Assembly: GCF_023704175.1 (NCBI RefSeq) | Contig: NZ_CP084530.1 | Span: 1,324,001-1,388,000 of the forward strand | Length of the DNA stretch: 64,000 nt | Origin: Paenibacillus sp. YPG26 | Lineage (GTDB): Bacteria > Bacillota > Bacilli > Paenibacillales > Paenibacillaceae | Reading direction: 5' to 3' | Shown: one piece after another, positions 8,781 to 18,784 of the stretch | How the letters are laid out: the number at the start of each line of letters is the position of its first letter | Position numbering within the stretch: the stretch's first letter is position 1 | The notes under the pieces: generated by a model | Told to the model about the DNA's origin: nothing | Database searches by the model: none | What the model saw: the letters and a program-made list of their open reading frames with translations, nothing else | Program-made: the position numbers and the translations under genes

Positions 8781-9096
8781 GTGTCCATAGCCTTAAAGAA
8801 TTTGATAACACCAGGAAAGTATGGAGACTTAATCTCCGTTGGTACGATTTGCCTGATCAAAGCCATTGAGAGCTTTCAGCTGGGCGAAGGCACCAAGCTT
8901 GCGACTTTCGCCGCCCGTTGCATAGAGAACGAGATTTTGATGCACCTACGTTCACTCAAGAAGACCAAGTAGGATGTCTCCCTTCATGACCCGATTGGGA
9001 CGGTTAAGGAAGCTAATGAAACTACCTTAATCGAGGTGTCATGAGCTTAATAAGGCGAAGCGGTGCGTGGATGGAAACCCGATTTTATTTTTTAAT
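8781..9096 (+). pseudogene. sigK remnant 2 (middle and extreme 3' end)
   Basis: From about 8781 the sequence follows sigK from the 'LVAHIVKKF' codons through 'HLRSLKKTK', where AAG has become TAG (8970-8972). It then continues through the equivalent of 'VSLHDPIGT', an AATGA and 'TLIE' before jumping to the last codons (ATAAGGCGAAGCGGTG) and a decayed terminator. Divergence from the intact gene is clearly higher than in remnant 1, with a 3-base indel and many third-position changes. It is therefore an older copy or came from a related strain. Confidence 0.88.
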
Positions 9097-9351
9097 AGAT
9101 CTGAAAGTATAACTAAAGCCTGACATAGTAGGTAGTTAAAATGTCAACGTGTCTTTAGACCGTTTTTTATTGTTGTGGAAAGAAAGACAATTGATAGTCT
9201 TTTCAGGGGAATCAACGCAGAAATTAATGATAACAAAATATTAAGTCGAAATTTGAAGTAAATGGAACTATATACATATTTATATTACTTTGTTTTCCAT
9301 TTATTGTGTATATTGGTGAACTTAACTTTGACATACATTGGAGGGAAAAAG

Positions 9352-12300
9352 ATGGATTTCAAAAAGTGTTTTTGTGTTTTTTTGCTCATTTTATGTTTGG
9401 TCTTATCGTCTTTCCCGAAAGTCACGGTACAAGCTGAATTGATAGATGCTTCCTCGAATGTGGGAGGTGATCAAATTCCTGCAGTTACCAAGAAGAATAA
9501 CATTCTAGATCTCGACTTGCCGAGTGGTACTAATATTGATTTAACAACTTTAGAAGGGGGAGACAACATACAGAGCCGGTTTGAAACTCAGGCTGTTGAT
9601 AAGAATGTGATTGTCATTTCTCCAGGTGAAAGTCTTGAATTTGTGAATCCTACTCCAGCGGTTAAATCAGTTTATACAAATGCAAGTCTTAAGAACGGAA
9701 TTTTGTTCGATTATGCAGGGTATTCAGCTAATGGAAAAGCCACATACATTGATATGGATTCCGCTTCCCTTACACCTGTGATACCAGCAAATGGTGGCAG
9801 TTTAATAATTACTGCGCTTAATTCTCAAGTTAATCTTAAAGTTCCTGTTGATGTAATTTATGGTCACTCAGCAGAGCCAGCTTTGTTAAGAAAACCATTA
9901 GGCCGTGGTGAGAACTACCAGATTACTAACGTGGGAGAAGGTAACCTTCGTATTATGACAGACGCAACTTCAAGTAACGGAAAGCGACTTAGCTATGCAA
10001 TCTACAAAGTGGATGGCAATGTTAAATCATCGAATCTTGAGACGAATTCGGATCTATCAAGCTCTCTTAGTTCAGGAGAGAATATTGTAGTTACCGGAGA
10101 ATCGGACCAACCTATCGTTATAGGAACTTATTATAAAAATGCTGTTGGGCAAGAAATATCCGAACCTGCTTATGATAGCATTCAACTTCTTAAAGGAGAA
10201 AGCTATCAATTTACAAATATAGGTAAGTTCCCTGATTCAATTGAAAACAATGGGACGGTAATGGATAAGTTTGATTACGTAATTTATAAACCAGACGGGA
10301 GTGAACTTTCACGGGGGACAAATACCAGTTCTAAGCCATCATTTGCCCCTGGTCATCGTATTGTTATCACTTTAGTTACAGATAATCCAGTTACTTTTGG
10401 AGGACCCTATCGTTCGTTTGTCGGAAATTCTGTTAACGGCAATGCGATAAGCAGAGTAACACTATCGCTTGGACAATCTTATTTATTCCGTAACAACGGG
10501 TCGCTAACAAATCCAGTTAATAATAATGCAAGATTGGTAGGAAGTTTGTACGACTATGTGGTGTATCAGGGGGATGGTAATTACTACTCAAAAGGCTTCG
10601 GTAGTAAAACAACTCCAAATCTGCCTGCTGGCGGTTATGCCATAATAAATGTCGTATCAGGTCCCCCTGTTACTTTTGATTATACGGATGACTTCTCGGC
10701 TAAACCGAGCGATGAACCAGCCTTCTTCAAGATAACTCTTTCCAAAGGTGAAAGTTACGAATTTATTAATATAAGTGAATATACACGGACATTAGATAGT
10801 ACCGCAACGAAGGATAGCAGATTCGATTGGGTAGAGTATTATCCCGATGGCACCCAACAGGGGACACAGACTAATACTTATAACAATCCGCTTGTTTCCA
10901 AGGGGAACAGAATAGTTGTTACGACCGTAACCGATGCCCCAGTTACCTTTGGAGTTGCATATAGATTATTCTCTTGGCGTGATAAGCCTGGTGAAGCAAT
11001 TTCCCATCAAATAGTCCGATCTGGAGAATCGTATGTGTTCAGAAATAAGGGTAGCAAAACCGTATCCATTGTTAACGATGCCCAAGCTACAGAGAGAGCA
11101 TATGATTATGTTTCGTATACGCCCGAAGGACTGGTAGAAAATAGAGGTTTTAACGAGAAAGTAAAAACAATCTCAATTCCTGCACAGGGTTCCTTGATTG
11201 TGACAGGACAATCGGATAACCCTGTTACTTTTGATTATACAGAAACAATTACTGTGGAACAGGCCAACCACCCAGCGATGACCAGAGTGACTTTGAATCA
11301 AGGGCAATCCTATTTCTATAAGAATATTAGAGACAAGGTTGATTATTTGTACTCTGATGCGATTCAGAATCTAAATGACTTTTCATATATAATCACAAAG
11401 CCAGATGGTAATGTCCACTCTCAGGGCCCAGTTAAGTTCAATATCGTTATGATTCCTGCTGGATATACGATTAAGGTAACAGCCAACTATTTGCATCCAA
11501 CCATATTTGGAGCAGTCTTCACTTCATTTCTAGCTTCAGCGGCCCAGGAAAGTTCCTTATCAGAGAAAACAATAAAAACAAACGAGAGTTATATTTTTAC
11601 AAATCCAGATGCCAAAAATCAAGTGTTAACCAAGAAAAGTGGCAGCAATTCTTCCTTATTTGATTACGTAATATACTCGTCAAAAGGAGAAGTTACAAAA
11701 ATGGGGCTTAATATGGATAGTAACATCTCTATCCCCGCTGGAAGTTCGGCCGTAGTCACATCGGTTTCGCCGGAACCAGTTACTCTACAATATGTCAAAC
11801 CCGTTGAAGCTGAATCCGTAGCAGAACCGGCATTCTTAAAAAAGCTGTTGAAGACAGGTGAATCTATTACATTTTCAAATGTTAGCAGCTACGATACTCA
11901 GCTTAAGACAGATGCCAGTATTAATAACAATCAATACTATGATTACACGATTATAAAAGCTGATGGCTCCCTTTTTAAGGAAGGTGCTCATGCGACTGGG
12001 GAGTTTGTTGTTCCTTCAGGCGATAATATCACGGTTAAAGTAAGTTCAACAAACCCGATTTCGTTTGCTGGACCTTATCGGATTTTTAAATCGGAGGATG
12101 CTTTAGAGTTTGTATTTGAGAAGTTGTACGAGAACCAGCCTCTAAACGTTACGAAGGATGCTGGTAATTGTGGTTATTATTTGTTCACACCAGCTCAAAC
12201 CGGAAAATACCGTATTGCGGCAAAAGAAAATAACAACTCAGCCCAGAACCCTGTAATTACTATTTTTAGTGATCCTAAACTGCAAAATGCTCTGGTAGTG

Positions 12301-12363
12301 AGTAACAGTGATGAGAAAATATATGGCAATGTGGTCATACCCCTGTCAAGTAGACAGGTCTAA
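9352..12363 (+). pseudogene. Giant secreted repeat protein, 5' part, cut by an IS3-family element
   Basis: ATG 9352, after GGAGGG, starts a signal peptide (about 1-28, cleavage near VQA). The 1003 codons before the insertion contain nine tandem units of about 95 residues. Each has a 'GESYxFxN' start, a 'FDYVxYxPDG' centre, and an 'AGxxIVVTxVS..PVTF' end, which looks like an all-beta extracellular domain. Units 3-9 alternate between two linker types. The last 90 or so codons resemble a pre-peptidase C-terminal-like beta domain that is interrupted: the frame runs a few codons into the insertion and stops at 12361-12363. The remainder is at 13604-13874. A shortened secreted protein could still be made. 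The function is unknown; adhesion or delivery of the adjacent Rhs protein is speculation. Confidence 0.75.
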
Positions 12364-12373
12364 AAAGACATGT

Positions 12374-13240
12374 TTAAGCAGCAACCGTTTCTCGGTATTC
12401 AACCGGGGAACGGTTGTTTAGTTTTTTCTGGAATCTACTTTGGTTATAAAATGAAATATACTCGCGCACCTGTTTTTCTACCTCAGCTAAGGTTTGGGGA
12501 TTGCTTAAATATATCTTTTCCGTTTTCAGATGAGAAAAGAAGGATTCTATGCATGCGTTGTCCAGACAGTTTCCGCGTCTGGAATGGCTTCCGAGGATCC
12601 CAAGTCCAGTAAGTTTACGGTTAAATGGTTTGGAGGTGTATTGAAATCCCTGGTCTGAATGGAGAATAGCTCCCTCCAAATTTACATCTTTACTTAACGC
12701 GTCTAGCGTTTCGTTAACCAGAGCCAGATCGTTTCGTTCCGAAAGGTGCCAGGCTACGATCTCGTTGTTATACAGATCCTGGATTGCCGAAAGGTAGACA
12801 AACCGTTCCCCAACCCGTATGTAGGTAATGTCGGTAGCCAGTTTAGATAAAGGAGTATCCGCCTGAAATTGACGATCCAGCAGATTGGGATTCACGACAG
12901 AAGCCTGTTTACCGAAAAAACGACGCTTCTTTCGAATGACCGACTGAATCCCCAATTTCTTCATAATTCGGTAGACCCTTTTGTGGTTAACTACGAGGCC
13001 TTCTTTCCGTAAAGCAACCGTCATACGCAGATAACCAAAGTAGGGATGAAGGCGGTGGAGCGACAACATATGAGCTTCCAGTAGCTTGTCCCTTTCTTTA
13101 CGCTGCCTGGCTGTCTGCTGAGCCCTTCTCCATTTGTAATAGCCTGCTCGTGAAACATGGGCTAACTCTAATAGCCATTTCAGTGAATACCTCTCTCGCA
13201 TTTCCTCGATGATTCCGAACCTGGTTGCTTTCTTCGTCAC
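12374..13240 (-). CDS. IS3-family transposase OrfB (DDE integrase core)
   Basis: This frame has 288 residues with a GTG start overlapping the orfA stop (GTGA). It holds an HTH_21-like region near residues 50-100 and an rve integrase core with the DDE triad: Asp in 'ATDITYI', Asp in 'HSDQGFQY', and Glu in 'CIESFFSHLKTE'. The usual product in this family is an OrfAB fusion made by -1 frameshifting, and a fitting slippery site is present. The frame appears intact. Confidence 0.92.
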   Translation of the reverse strand: MTKKATRFGIIEEMRERYSLKWLLELAHVSRAGYYKWRRAQQTARQRKERDKLLEAHMLSLHRLHPYFGYLRMTVALRKEGLVVNHKRVYRIMKKLGIQSVIRKKRRFFGKQASVVNPNLLDRQFQADTPLSKLATDITYIRVGERFVYLSAIQDLYNNEIVAWHLSERNDLALVNETLDALSKDVNLEGAILHSDQGFQYTSKPFNRKLTGLGILGSHSRRGNCLDNACIESFFSHLKTEKIYLSNPQTLAEVEKQVREYISFYNQSRFQKKLNNRSPVEYRETVAA

Positions 13241-13536
13241 TCCTTGTGCAGATTTGGATACTGCTTTTTTAAATATTCAATCTCCGCTCGTAGATACGCC
13301 ATTTCTTCTTCCATGCTGGAAAACTTCGTTTTCGGTCGTCCTCGTCTTGGGCTAGTTGGCTCTAAAATCTCACCTGTTCGATATTTTGTTGCCCAGGTTT
13401 GTACCTGAGACTTATTACGAACGCCCAACTGTTTCGCCACTTCACGAATACTTCTCTGCTCCTCGTTCACCAACCGGACTGCCTCCATCTTTAATTCCAA
13501 GGAGTACTTCCGAAAGGTTTGCCCCTTTTTGGCCAT
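13237..13536 (-). CDS. IS3-family OrfA (helix-turn-helix)
   Basis: The 99-residue protein starts at ATG 13536, eight bases after GGAGGGG; a longer in-frame start at 13572 has no ribosome site. It has a homeodomain-like helix-turn-helix ('YSLELKMEAVRLV' then 'SIREVAKQLGVRNKSQVQTW') and a C-terminal coiled coil ('EEEMAYLRAEIEYLKK') for dimerisation. It recognises the terminal inverted repeats and forms the N-terminal part of the OrfAB transposase. Confidence 0.9.
   Translation of the reverse strand: MAKKGQTFRKYSLELKMEAVRLVNEEQRSIREVAKQLGVRNKSQVQTWATKYRTGEILEPTSPRRGRPKTKFSSMEEEMAYLRAEIEYLKKQYPNLHKE
13264..13270 (-). other. Programmed -1 frameshift site (A6G) in the IS element
   Basis: On the minus strand the heptamer AAAAAAG is in the A_AAA_AAG phase of orfA near its end. 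A -1 slip there moves reading into the orfB frame with no stop before the orfB start, which would give an OrfAB fusion as in other IS3-family members. Confidence 0.7.
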
Positions 13537-13603
13537 GAAAAATCCCCTCCGCTCAACAAGAATTAAATCCATCTTACCAGATGTCTTTTTTCTCTTGTCT
13601 ACT

Positions 13604-13874
13604 AGAAGGGGATAATACCAATGATATTGTCTTTATTGAAGCTGATTTACTAGCTGGAACTAAATACTATGTAAAAGTCGAAGAGAAGAATGGTAAGGAA
13701 TTGCAGCTATTTCTAGCTGCAGCAATCCTGAAAGTAACTCCAAATGCTACTTATGACTACAGCCCTACGGGAAGATTAATTAAAGTAGTATTCCCGACGG
13801 GGGACGTTATTTTATTTGAATACGATGCAAATGGCAACTTAAAGAAAAAGACCAAGCAAGTATATCCTTTCTAA
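13604..13874 (+). pseudogene. Giant secreted repeat protein, 3' part after the IS element
   Basis: The open frame resumes after the insertion with 'EGDNTNDIVFIEADLLAGTKYYVKVEE', which reads as the second half of the beta domain cut at 12347. About 45 residues with two YD-repeat-like turns follow ('YDYSPTGRLIKVVFPTG', 'FEYDANGNLKKK'). It ends 15 bases before the Rhs gene start. Without its own start it is probably not translated. The YD-like tail links this gene to the Rhs protein next to it. Confidence 0.75.
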
Positions 13875-13889
13875 TCCAGAGGTGATCAA

Positions 13890-16800
13890 ATGCTAAAACG
13901 TATATTAGTATCCATCTTGTGCTTATCAATTACTTTTACGGGCTTAGGGACAATAGCAAATGCAGTTAAAGATGAACAGCAAGCTTTAAGTTCAAATGGG
14001 AATAGAAAGCAGGAGATTGTAACCCTCTCAGGAATTCTGGAGAAGTTCCATAAAGAGGAGTTGTGGTTAGACCAACAGCTTGCCGAAGGTTACTCCCTGT
14101 ACGAAATTTATACAGCGCTAGATCAATCGGGCGGAGATCTTAGTGCCTATAAAACCATTATTAATAAAAACGGAACAAAAACGAAAGATCCTCAAGTACA
14201 AGTAAATAAGTTAGAGACTAGCTCAGCTTTGACTTTAAATCGTCCCAGCTCATTGGCTGCACAGACGGATTATGACCAAGCAGCAGTAGACCATTTGCCT
14301 GTAGATCAGCCCTGGTCCCCATATGTGGAGAGTTATGGTAGCGATTCGGTATCCGTAGCGACAGGCGATCTAAATGTTGGTTATACCGACTTTATATTGC
14401 CTGGTTTAATCCCGTTCTCCTTGAACCGGGTATATGACAGCTCCAAAGCCAATAATGATATTTCCGTAAAGCTTAGTGGCGGTAATTACAAAAATGAAGC
14501 GGGAACACGAAGAGAGGAGTCTGATTCGCAGCTAGGCAGAGGATGGAGATGGGATCAGCCTTACATTATGACACGGGACAGCCGCAGATTTATGTATTTT
14601 CCGGGAATCGGCACATACCGTATACTTACTGATCTATCCTTGCAGGGCTACAAGTATAAGAATCTCAAACTTGCTGATGACACAAGCGCAGTTGTTAATG
14701 GGAGAACAAGTAAATACAAACTCGCAGTTTTAAATGGACCAAACTATTATTTTGATGATGCCGGATATTTGATTCTAATTAAGGATGATTACAATAACCG
14801 GGTGGATTTCAGTTATACCAAGCAGGGAACTGGAAATGTCCTCACTAGGGTGAAAAACAGCGATGGAAACGAGCTTGTTTTTACTTATACAGATACGCAA
14901 GTAACCGTGAAACAAACGGGTACAGAGCTTGTTAAGGTATATACGCATGCTATGGATGAAGACCGGCCGGTGCTGACTAAAGTAACGGATGCTCTTGGGA
15001 AAGAAACCAAGTATTATTACAGTATGCCTGAAGCGCGGTTTAACTTTTTAGCCAATTTGGTTGGTCAGTTGGATCAACAATCTTGGGACAAATCTGCACT
15101 TCTGACACGTATTGTATCTCCGACCTCTTCAATAACGGATTTTGATTATGCCCCATCTCTGAAAACGATTGGCAGCTATGCAACTAGGTTTGTATTTAAA
15201 ACGACTAAACGCCAAGATGCCTATGCGGTTCTGAGAGGCGATATTTTAGTCTATAAAAGATTATTCAAGTACACCAACGAGGACTTAACAAGTTTCGGGA
15301 AGGATGCAAAATGGATTACAACTATTGAAGGACCGCATTCCAAACAAACTTTCCAACTTCGAAAATTATTTGATGGTGCAACACAGCCAGATATCCACTA
15401 TCTTGATGAATACCGAAGCGACGGAGACCAGACTGCGTCGGTTGAGAATCTGACTTATGATTCATCAAAAAGAAACCTTCCAATAAAAGTTGAAGACTGC
15501 TTTATTCAAAACGGAAAGAAATCTGAGTCAGTGACCGGAGAATACAAATATGATGAGAATGGGTTCATACTTTCGCTGAAGAAAAGTACCGGCCAAGAGA
15601 CTACTTATGACTATCAAAAATCAGCTGAACCGTACTTTTGGAATCAGCCTAGTAGAGTGAAAACCAAGCTTGCTGACAATCAATTCAGGGTTGAAACTAA
15701 TACTTATGATTCGCTAGGGGGATTAAAGCAGTCGTCTATCTCTGAAACGGGCTCAATTAACAAACTTCTGTCTCAGGCTAATTACCAATACGATAGCTAT
15801 GGAAACCCGGTTGTTGTTGAGGTGAAGGATGATTCAAGGACAATATCAACAAGACAATCCTATGAATCACCTTTCGGACATCATCTGCTTACAAAGGAGT
15901 CTACCCAAGTAACGGGTATTGATAACTCTTCATCAACGGTATCGAGTCAATATGAGTACTCCCGTACAGGGGCACTTTTCTTGGGAATTGACGAAACAGG
16001 GAATAAGACGTCATATAAATACGATAAGACCGGACGTATAGTTCAAACTAGCTACAGTGATGGTTCTACCGAAAAAGTCGTTTATGATGATAATTTGAAC
16101 ACAGTAATAACCACCGATCCTAGCGGATTGGTTACAATCAACAAATATAATCCTGTAGGGTTTCTTGCTCAACAAGTGCGGGATGATACAGTATTCCAAT
16201 ATTTTTATGATACTGAAGGCAATACCGAGGAGTATATCGATGCTGAAGGTAATAAGATCAGTTATAAATACGATTCAATGGATCGATTGGTTCAAACTAG
16301 TTATGCAGATGGCTCGAAGGATCTGGTTGGCTATGATTTAGTTAATCGGACTACGACCTATACAGATGCATCAGGATATAAAAAGAAGGAGACGTATGAT
16401 CTTCTCGGACAGACTGTATCTATAGAGGAATTTAATAATGAGGCGAATATCGTATTAGAGAAACGGGGGTACAACCTAGTTGGTAATGTAATCTCGGTTA
16501 CGGACGGGAAAAATCAGCAAACAATTTATGGGTATGACGGATTAGGAAGAATAATATCCGTAACCGATCCCAAGCAACAGAACACGAAGTATACGTACAG
16601 CCTTTCCGGTAACCTAACTAAAATTCAGCTTTCAGACCGGTCTGAGATTAATAAGCAGTACGATGAATTAGGCCGGGAAATACTACATGTTAATCAAGGT
16701 AATCAATCCAGAAAGTATTATTATGATGCTCGAGGAAATATCGCCAAGTTTGTGGATTTCTCTGGAAAACCCAAAGAATATCAGTACGATAGCGATAATA

Positions 16801-18773
16801 ACTTGACTCAAATTAAGGCTTCGGAAAATACAATAAACTATACATTTGATTTCTCTGGTCGCCGGACCACAATGCAGGATTCGCAAGGTACAACAAGATA
16901 TACTTACGATCCAACGGATGGTTCCTTAATAACATTAAAATATCCGGATGGGACAAAAATTGAATATAGTTATAACACGCAAGTACGGACAGGTTACACA
17001 TTGGTGTCTCCTAATGGGTCTGCAACACAGATCCAGGGTAATTTGGACGAGTTAAATAGAGTCAAGGATCTTGAAGTGTCCAGCAAGAATGGAACTGCTG
17101 CCGCATTGGCTGCCACACCTGGAGACAAGCTATCGTTTGAATATGGATCAAACAAATTACTAAAAAAATTAACAACTGCAAGTGGTACAGGGATAGTTTA
17201 TAGCTATAAAGGATATGATCTGTCGGGTATATCTGTAGAACAAGGCGGTAATCAAAAGCAGCAGTTCAATTATCAATACGATAACAATAAGAACATAATT
17301 AGTCGTACTCAGAATCAAATATCAGATTCTTTCGATTATGATCCATTAAATCGTATCCAGAAAGAAAGCACCAAAGAGAACACTAGAACTTACAGCTACG
17401 ATAACAAGGGAAATCGAATTGATGTAGAGGGATCCAAAATTTCGGGTATGCAGAATGCGGAGTATACATTTGACAGTCTGGATCGTCTAATAGGGGTAAA
17501 AGGAGAGGGGAAAGAAGTCTCTTACCGGTATAATGGAGATGGCCTATTATATGAACGTAAGGAAAAAGATAAAAAGATTCGTTACTATTATGATGAAGAA
17601 GCCAAATTAATTGCCGAGGCAGAAGTCAAACCAGACGGATCACCTAAGCTCTTATATGTTTATGTTTATGATTTGGGAGGACAATTATGGGCCCGTAAAG
17701 ACAAGAATACAGGCGCCATGCAGTATTACCAATTCAATGGCCATGGAGATGTGATTGGTCTAACCGACAGCAAAGGAACCGAACTCAATAGTTATACTTA
17801 TGATGTATGGGGTAATCCAGAGAGTAGCAAAGAAACAGTCCCCAATATATTCAGATATTCTGGTGAGTACTGGGATGAGACCACTGGGCTTCAGTACTTG
17901 CGGGCCCGCTGGTATGACCCGGGAATTGGAAGATTTATAGCTGAAGATACGTATGAAGGTGATGTTTCTAATCCCCTGAGTCAAAATTTGTATACGTATG
18001 TAGAGAATAACCCGCTGACCAATGTGGATCCAAGTGGGCACGAAAGAATAGTAGTATCGGGAGGAGATTATTCTGTCGATTCTCATGGAGGATATGATTA
18101 TAATTTCATCGAACCAGCACTTAAAAAGATACGTGAATTACGGAAAGCCAATCCTAGGGAGACGATTGCATGGCTTATTGCTAATGCTGGATGGAGTAAT
18201 AGTGATTGGGCTAACTTTTCGAAAGCTGTTAGCTCTTTGAATGTTAATATAGTGGGATTAAGCACTGCAGACGATTTCATTAACTACATTAACAATAAAA
18301 CTGGTGGTAAAAGCAGAATGAATGATAAAATAACTAGTTTTACACTTTTCTCACACGGACTTACCGGAATTATACCACTAGGGTATAACTATGATTCTTC
18401 ATACAATCAGAATTTAAATTTGACAACATCTAAGATAAAAAAAATTAATGGCAATGCATTTAGTAATCCCCTTTCATGGTTTTACTCGTGCAATACAGGA
18501 ACTGACGGCAATGATAGTTTCGCTAAGGCTTGGGTTAACCAAGTTGGTGGGACAACTTATGCATATGAAGGTAAAACAACATATCAATATATGATGTATC
18601 CAAGAGAGTATTATACTTGGAAAGCAAAAATCAACAGAGCACTAGGCGGTAAATGGGCTGCTTACGCTGAATTTGTTGAATTAGCGAGGAAGTCATATGG
18701 ATTTTCGATTATCGGTTCTGCGCGATATCCTGAAGCTGCAAGCGGAGCGACGTTATTAAAGTTTACAAGGTAA
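13890..18773 (+). CDS. Secreted Rhs/YD-repeat polymorphic toxin with caspase-like C-terminal tip
   Basis: The 1627-residue protein starts at ATG 13890 after AGAGGTG. It has a signal peptide (1-26) and a DUF6531-like entry segment ('VATGDLNVGYTDFILPG', about 153-170). Many YD repeats follow (about 550-1270), then the Rhs core end ('GDVIGLTDSKG', 'YLRARWYDPGIGRFIAEDT', 'LYTYVENNPLTNVDPSG', ending near residue 1383). After DPSG a 245-residue variable tip follows. It has 'LFSHG' (His1489) and 'FYSCNTG' (Cys1534) spaced like the dyad of clan CD cysteine peptidases (DUF4347/caspase-like). Such proteins encapsulate and deliver a toxic tip to competitors. The downstream small gene probably gives immunity. 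The peptidase call is inference. Confidence 0.85.
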   Translation: MLKRILVSILCLSITFTGLGTIANAVKDEQQALSSNGNRKQEIVTLSGILEKFHKEELWLDQQLAEGYSLYEIYTALDQSGGDLSAYKTIINKNGTKTKDPQVQVNKLETSSALTLNRPSSLAAQTDYDQAAVDHLPVDQPWSPYVESYGSDSVSVATGDLNVGYTDFILPGLIPFSLNRVYDSSKANNDISVKLSGGNYKNEAGTRREESDSQLGRGWRWDQPYIMTRDSRRFMYFPGIGTYRILTDLSLQGYKYKNLKLADDTSAVVNGRTSKYKLAVLNGPNYYFDDAGYLILIKDDYNNRVDFSYTKQGTGNVLTRVKNSDGNELVFTYTDTQVTVKQTGTELVKVYTHAMDEDRPVLTKVTDALGKETKYYYSMPEARFNFLANLVGQLDQQSWDKSALLTRIVSPTSSITDFDYAPSLKTIGSYATRFVFKTTKRQDAYAVLRGDILVYKRLFKYTNEDLTSFGKDAKWITTIEGPHSKQTFQLRKLFDGATQPDIHYLDEYRSDGDQTASVENLTYDSSKRNLPIKVEDCFIQNGKKSESVTGEYKYDENGFILSLKKSTGQETTYDYQKSAEPYFWNQPSRVKTKLADNQFRVETNTYDSLGGLKQSSISETGSINKLLSQANYQYDSYGNPVVVEVKDDSRTISTRQSYESPFGHHLLTKESTQVTGIDNSSSTVSSQYEYSRTGALFLGIDETGNKTSYKYDKTGRIVQTSYSDGSTEKVVYDDNLNTVITTDPSGLVTINKYNPVGFLAQQVRDDTVFQYFYDTEGNTEEYIDAEGNKISYKYDSMDRLVQTSYADGSKDLVGYDLVNRTTTYTDASGYKKKETYDLLGQTVSIEEFNNEANIVLEKRGYNLVGNVISVTDGKNQQTIYGYDGLGRIISVTDPKQQNTKYTYSLSGNLTKIQLSDRSEINKQYDELGREILHVNQGNQSRKYYYDARGNIAKFVDFSGKPKEYQYDSDNNLTQIKASENTINYTFDFSGRRTTMQDSQGTTRYTYDPTDGSLITLKYPDGTKIEYSYNTQVRTGYTLVSPNGSATQIQGNLDELNRVKDLEVSSKNGTAAALAATPGDKLSFEYGSNKLLKKLTTASGTGIVYSYKGYDLSGISVEQGGNQKQQFNYQYDNNKNIISRTQNQISDSFDYDPLNRIQKESTKENTRTYSYDNKGNRIDVEGSKISGMQNAEYTFDSLDRLIGVKGEGKEVSYRYNGDGLLYERKEKDKKIRYYYDEEAKLIAEAEVKPDGSPKLLYVYVYDLGGQLWARKDKNTGAMQYYQFNGHGDVIGLTDSKGTELNSYTYDVWGNPESSKETVPNIFRYSGEYWDETTGLQYLRARWYDPGIGRFIAEDTYEGDVSNPLSQNLYTYVENNPLTNVDPSGHERIVVSGGDYSVDSHGGYDYNFIEPALKKIRELRKANPRETIAWLIANAGWSNSDWANFSKAVSSLNVNIVGLSTADDFINYINNKTGGKSRMNDKITSFTLFSHGLTGIIPLGYNYDSSYNQNLNLTTSKIKKINGNAFSNPLSWFYSCNTGTDGNDSFAKAWVNQVGGTTYAYEGKTTYQYMMYPREYYTWKAKINRALGGKWAAYAEFVELARKSYGFSIIGSARYPEAASGATLLKFTR

Positions 18774-18784
18774 GGGTGATGTAA

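Larger units (their letters stand above)
12347..13605 (-). mobile_element. IS3-family (IS150-like) insertion sequence
   Basis: The element is about 1.26 kb and contains overlapping orfA and orfB on the minus strand. Imperfect terminal inverted repeats are visible: AGTAGACAnnnnnnAAAAAGACAT at the left end (from 12349) and the matching reverse complement at the right end (to about 13603). No clear target-site duplication is seen, so the exact ends are uncertain by a few bases. Both open reading frames and the frameshift signal look intact, so the copy may be active. It splits the secreted repeat gene. Confidence 0.85.

Noticed and set aside
12370-12612. Plus-strand frame of 80 codons at the left end of the IS element
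   Set aside because: It is antisense to the transposase OrfB and has no family resemblance.
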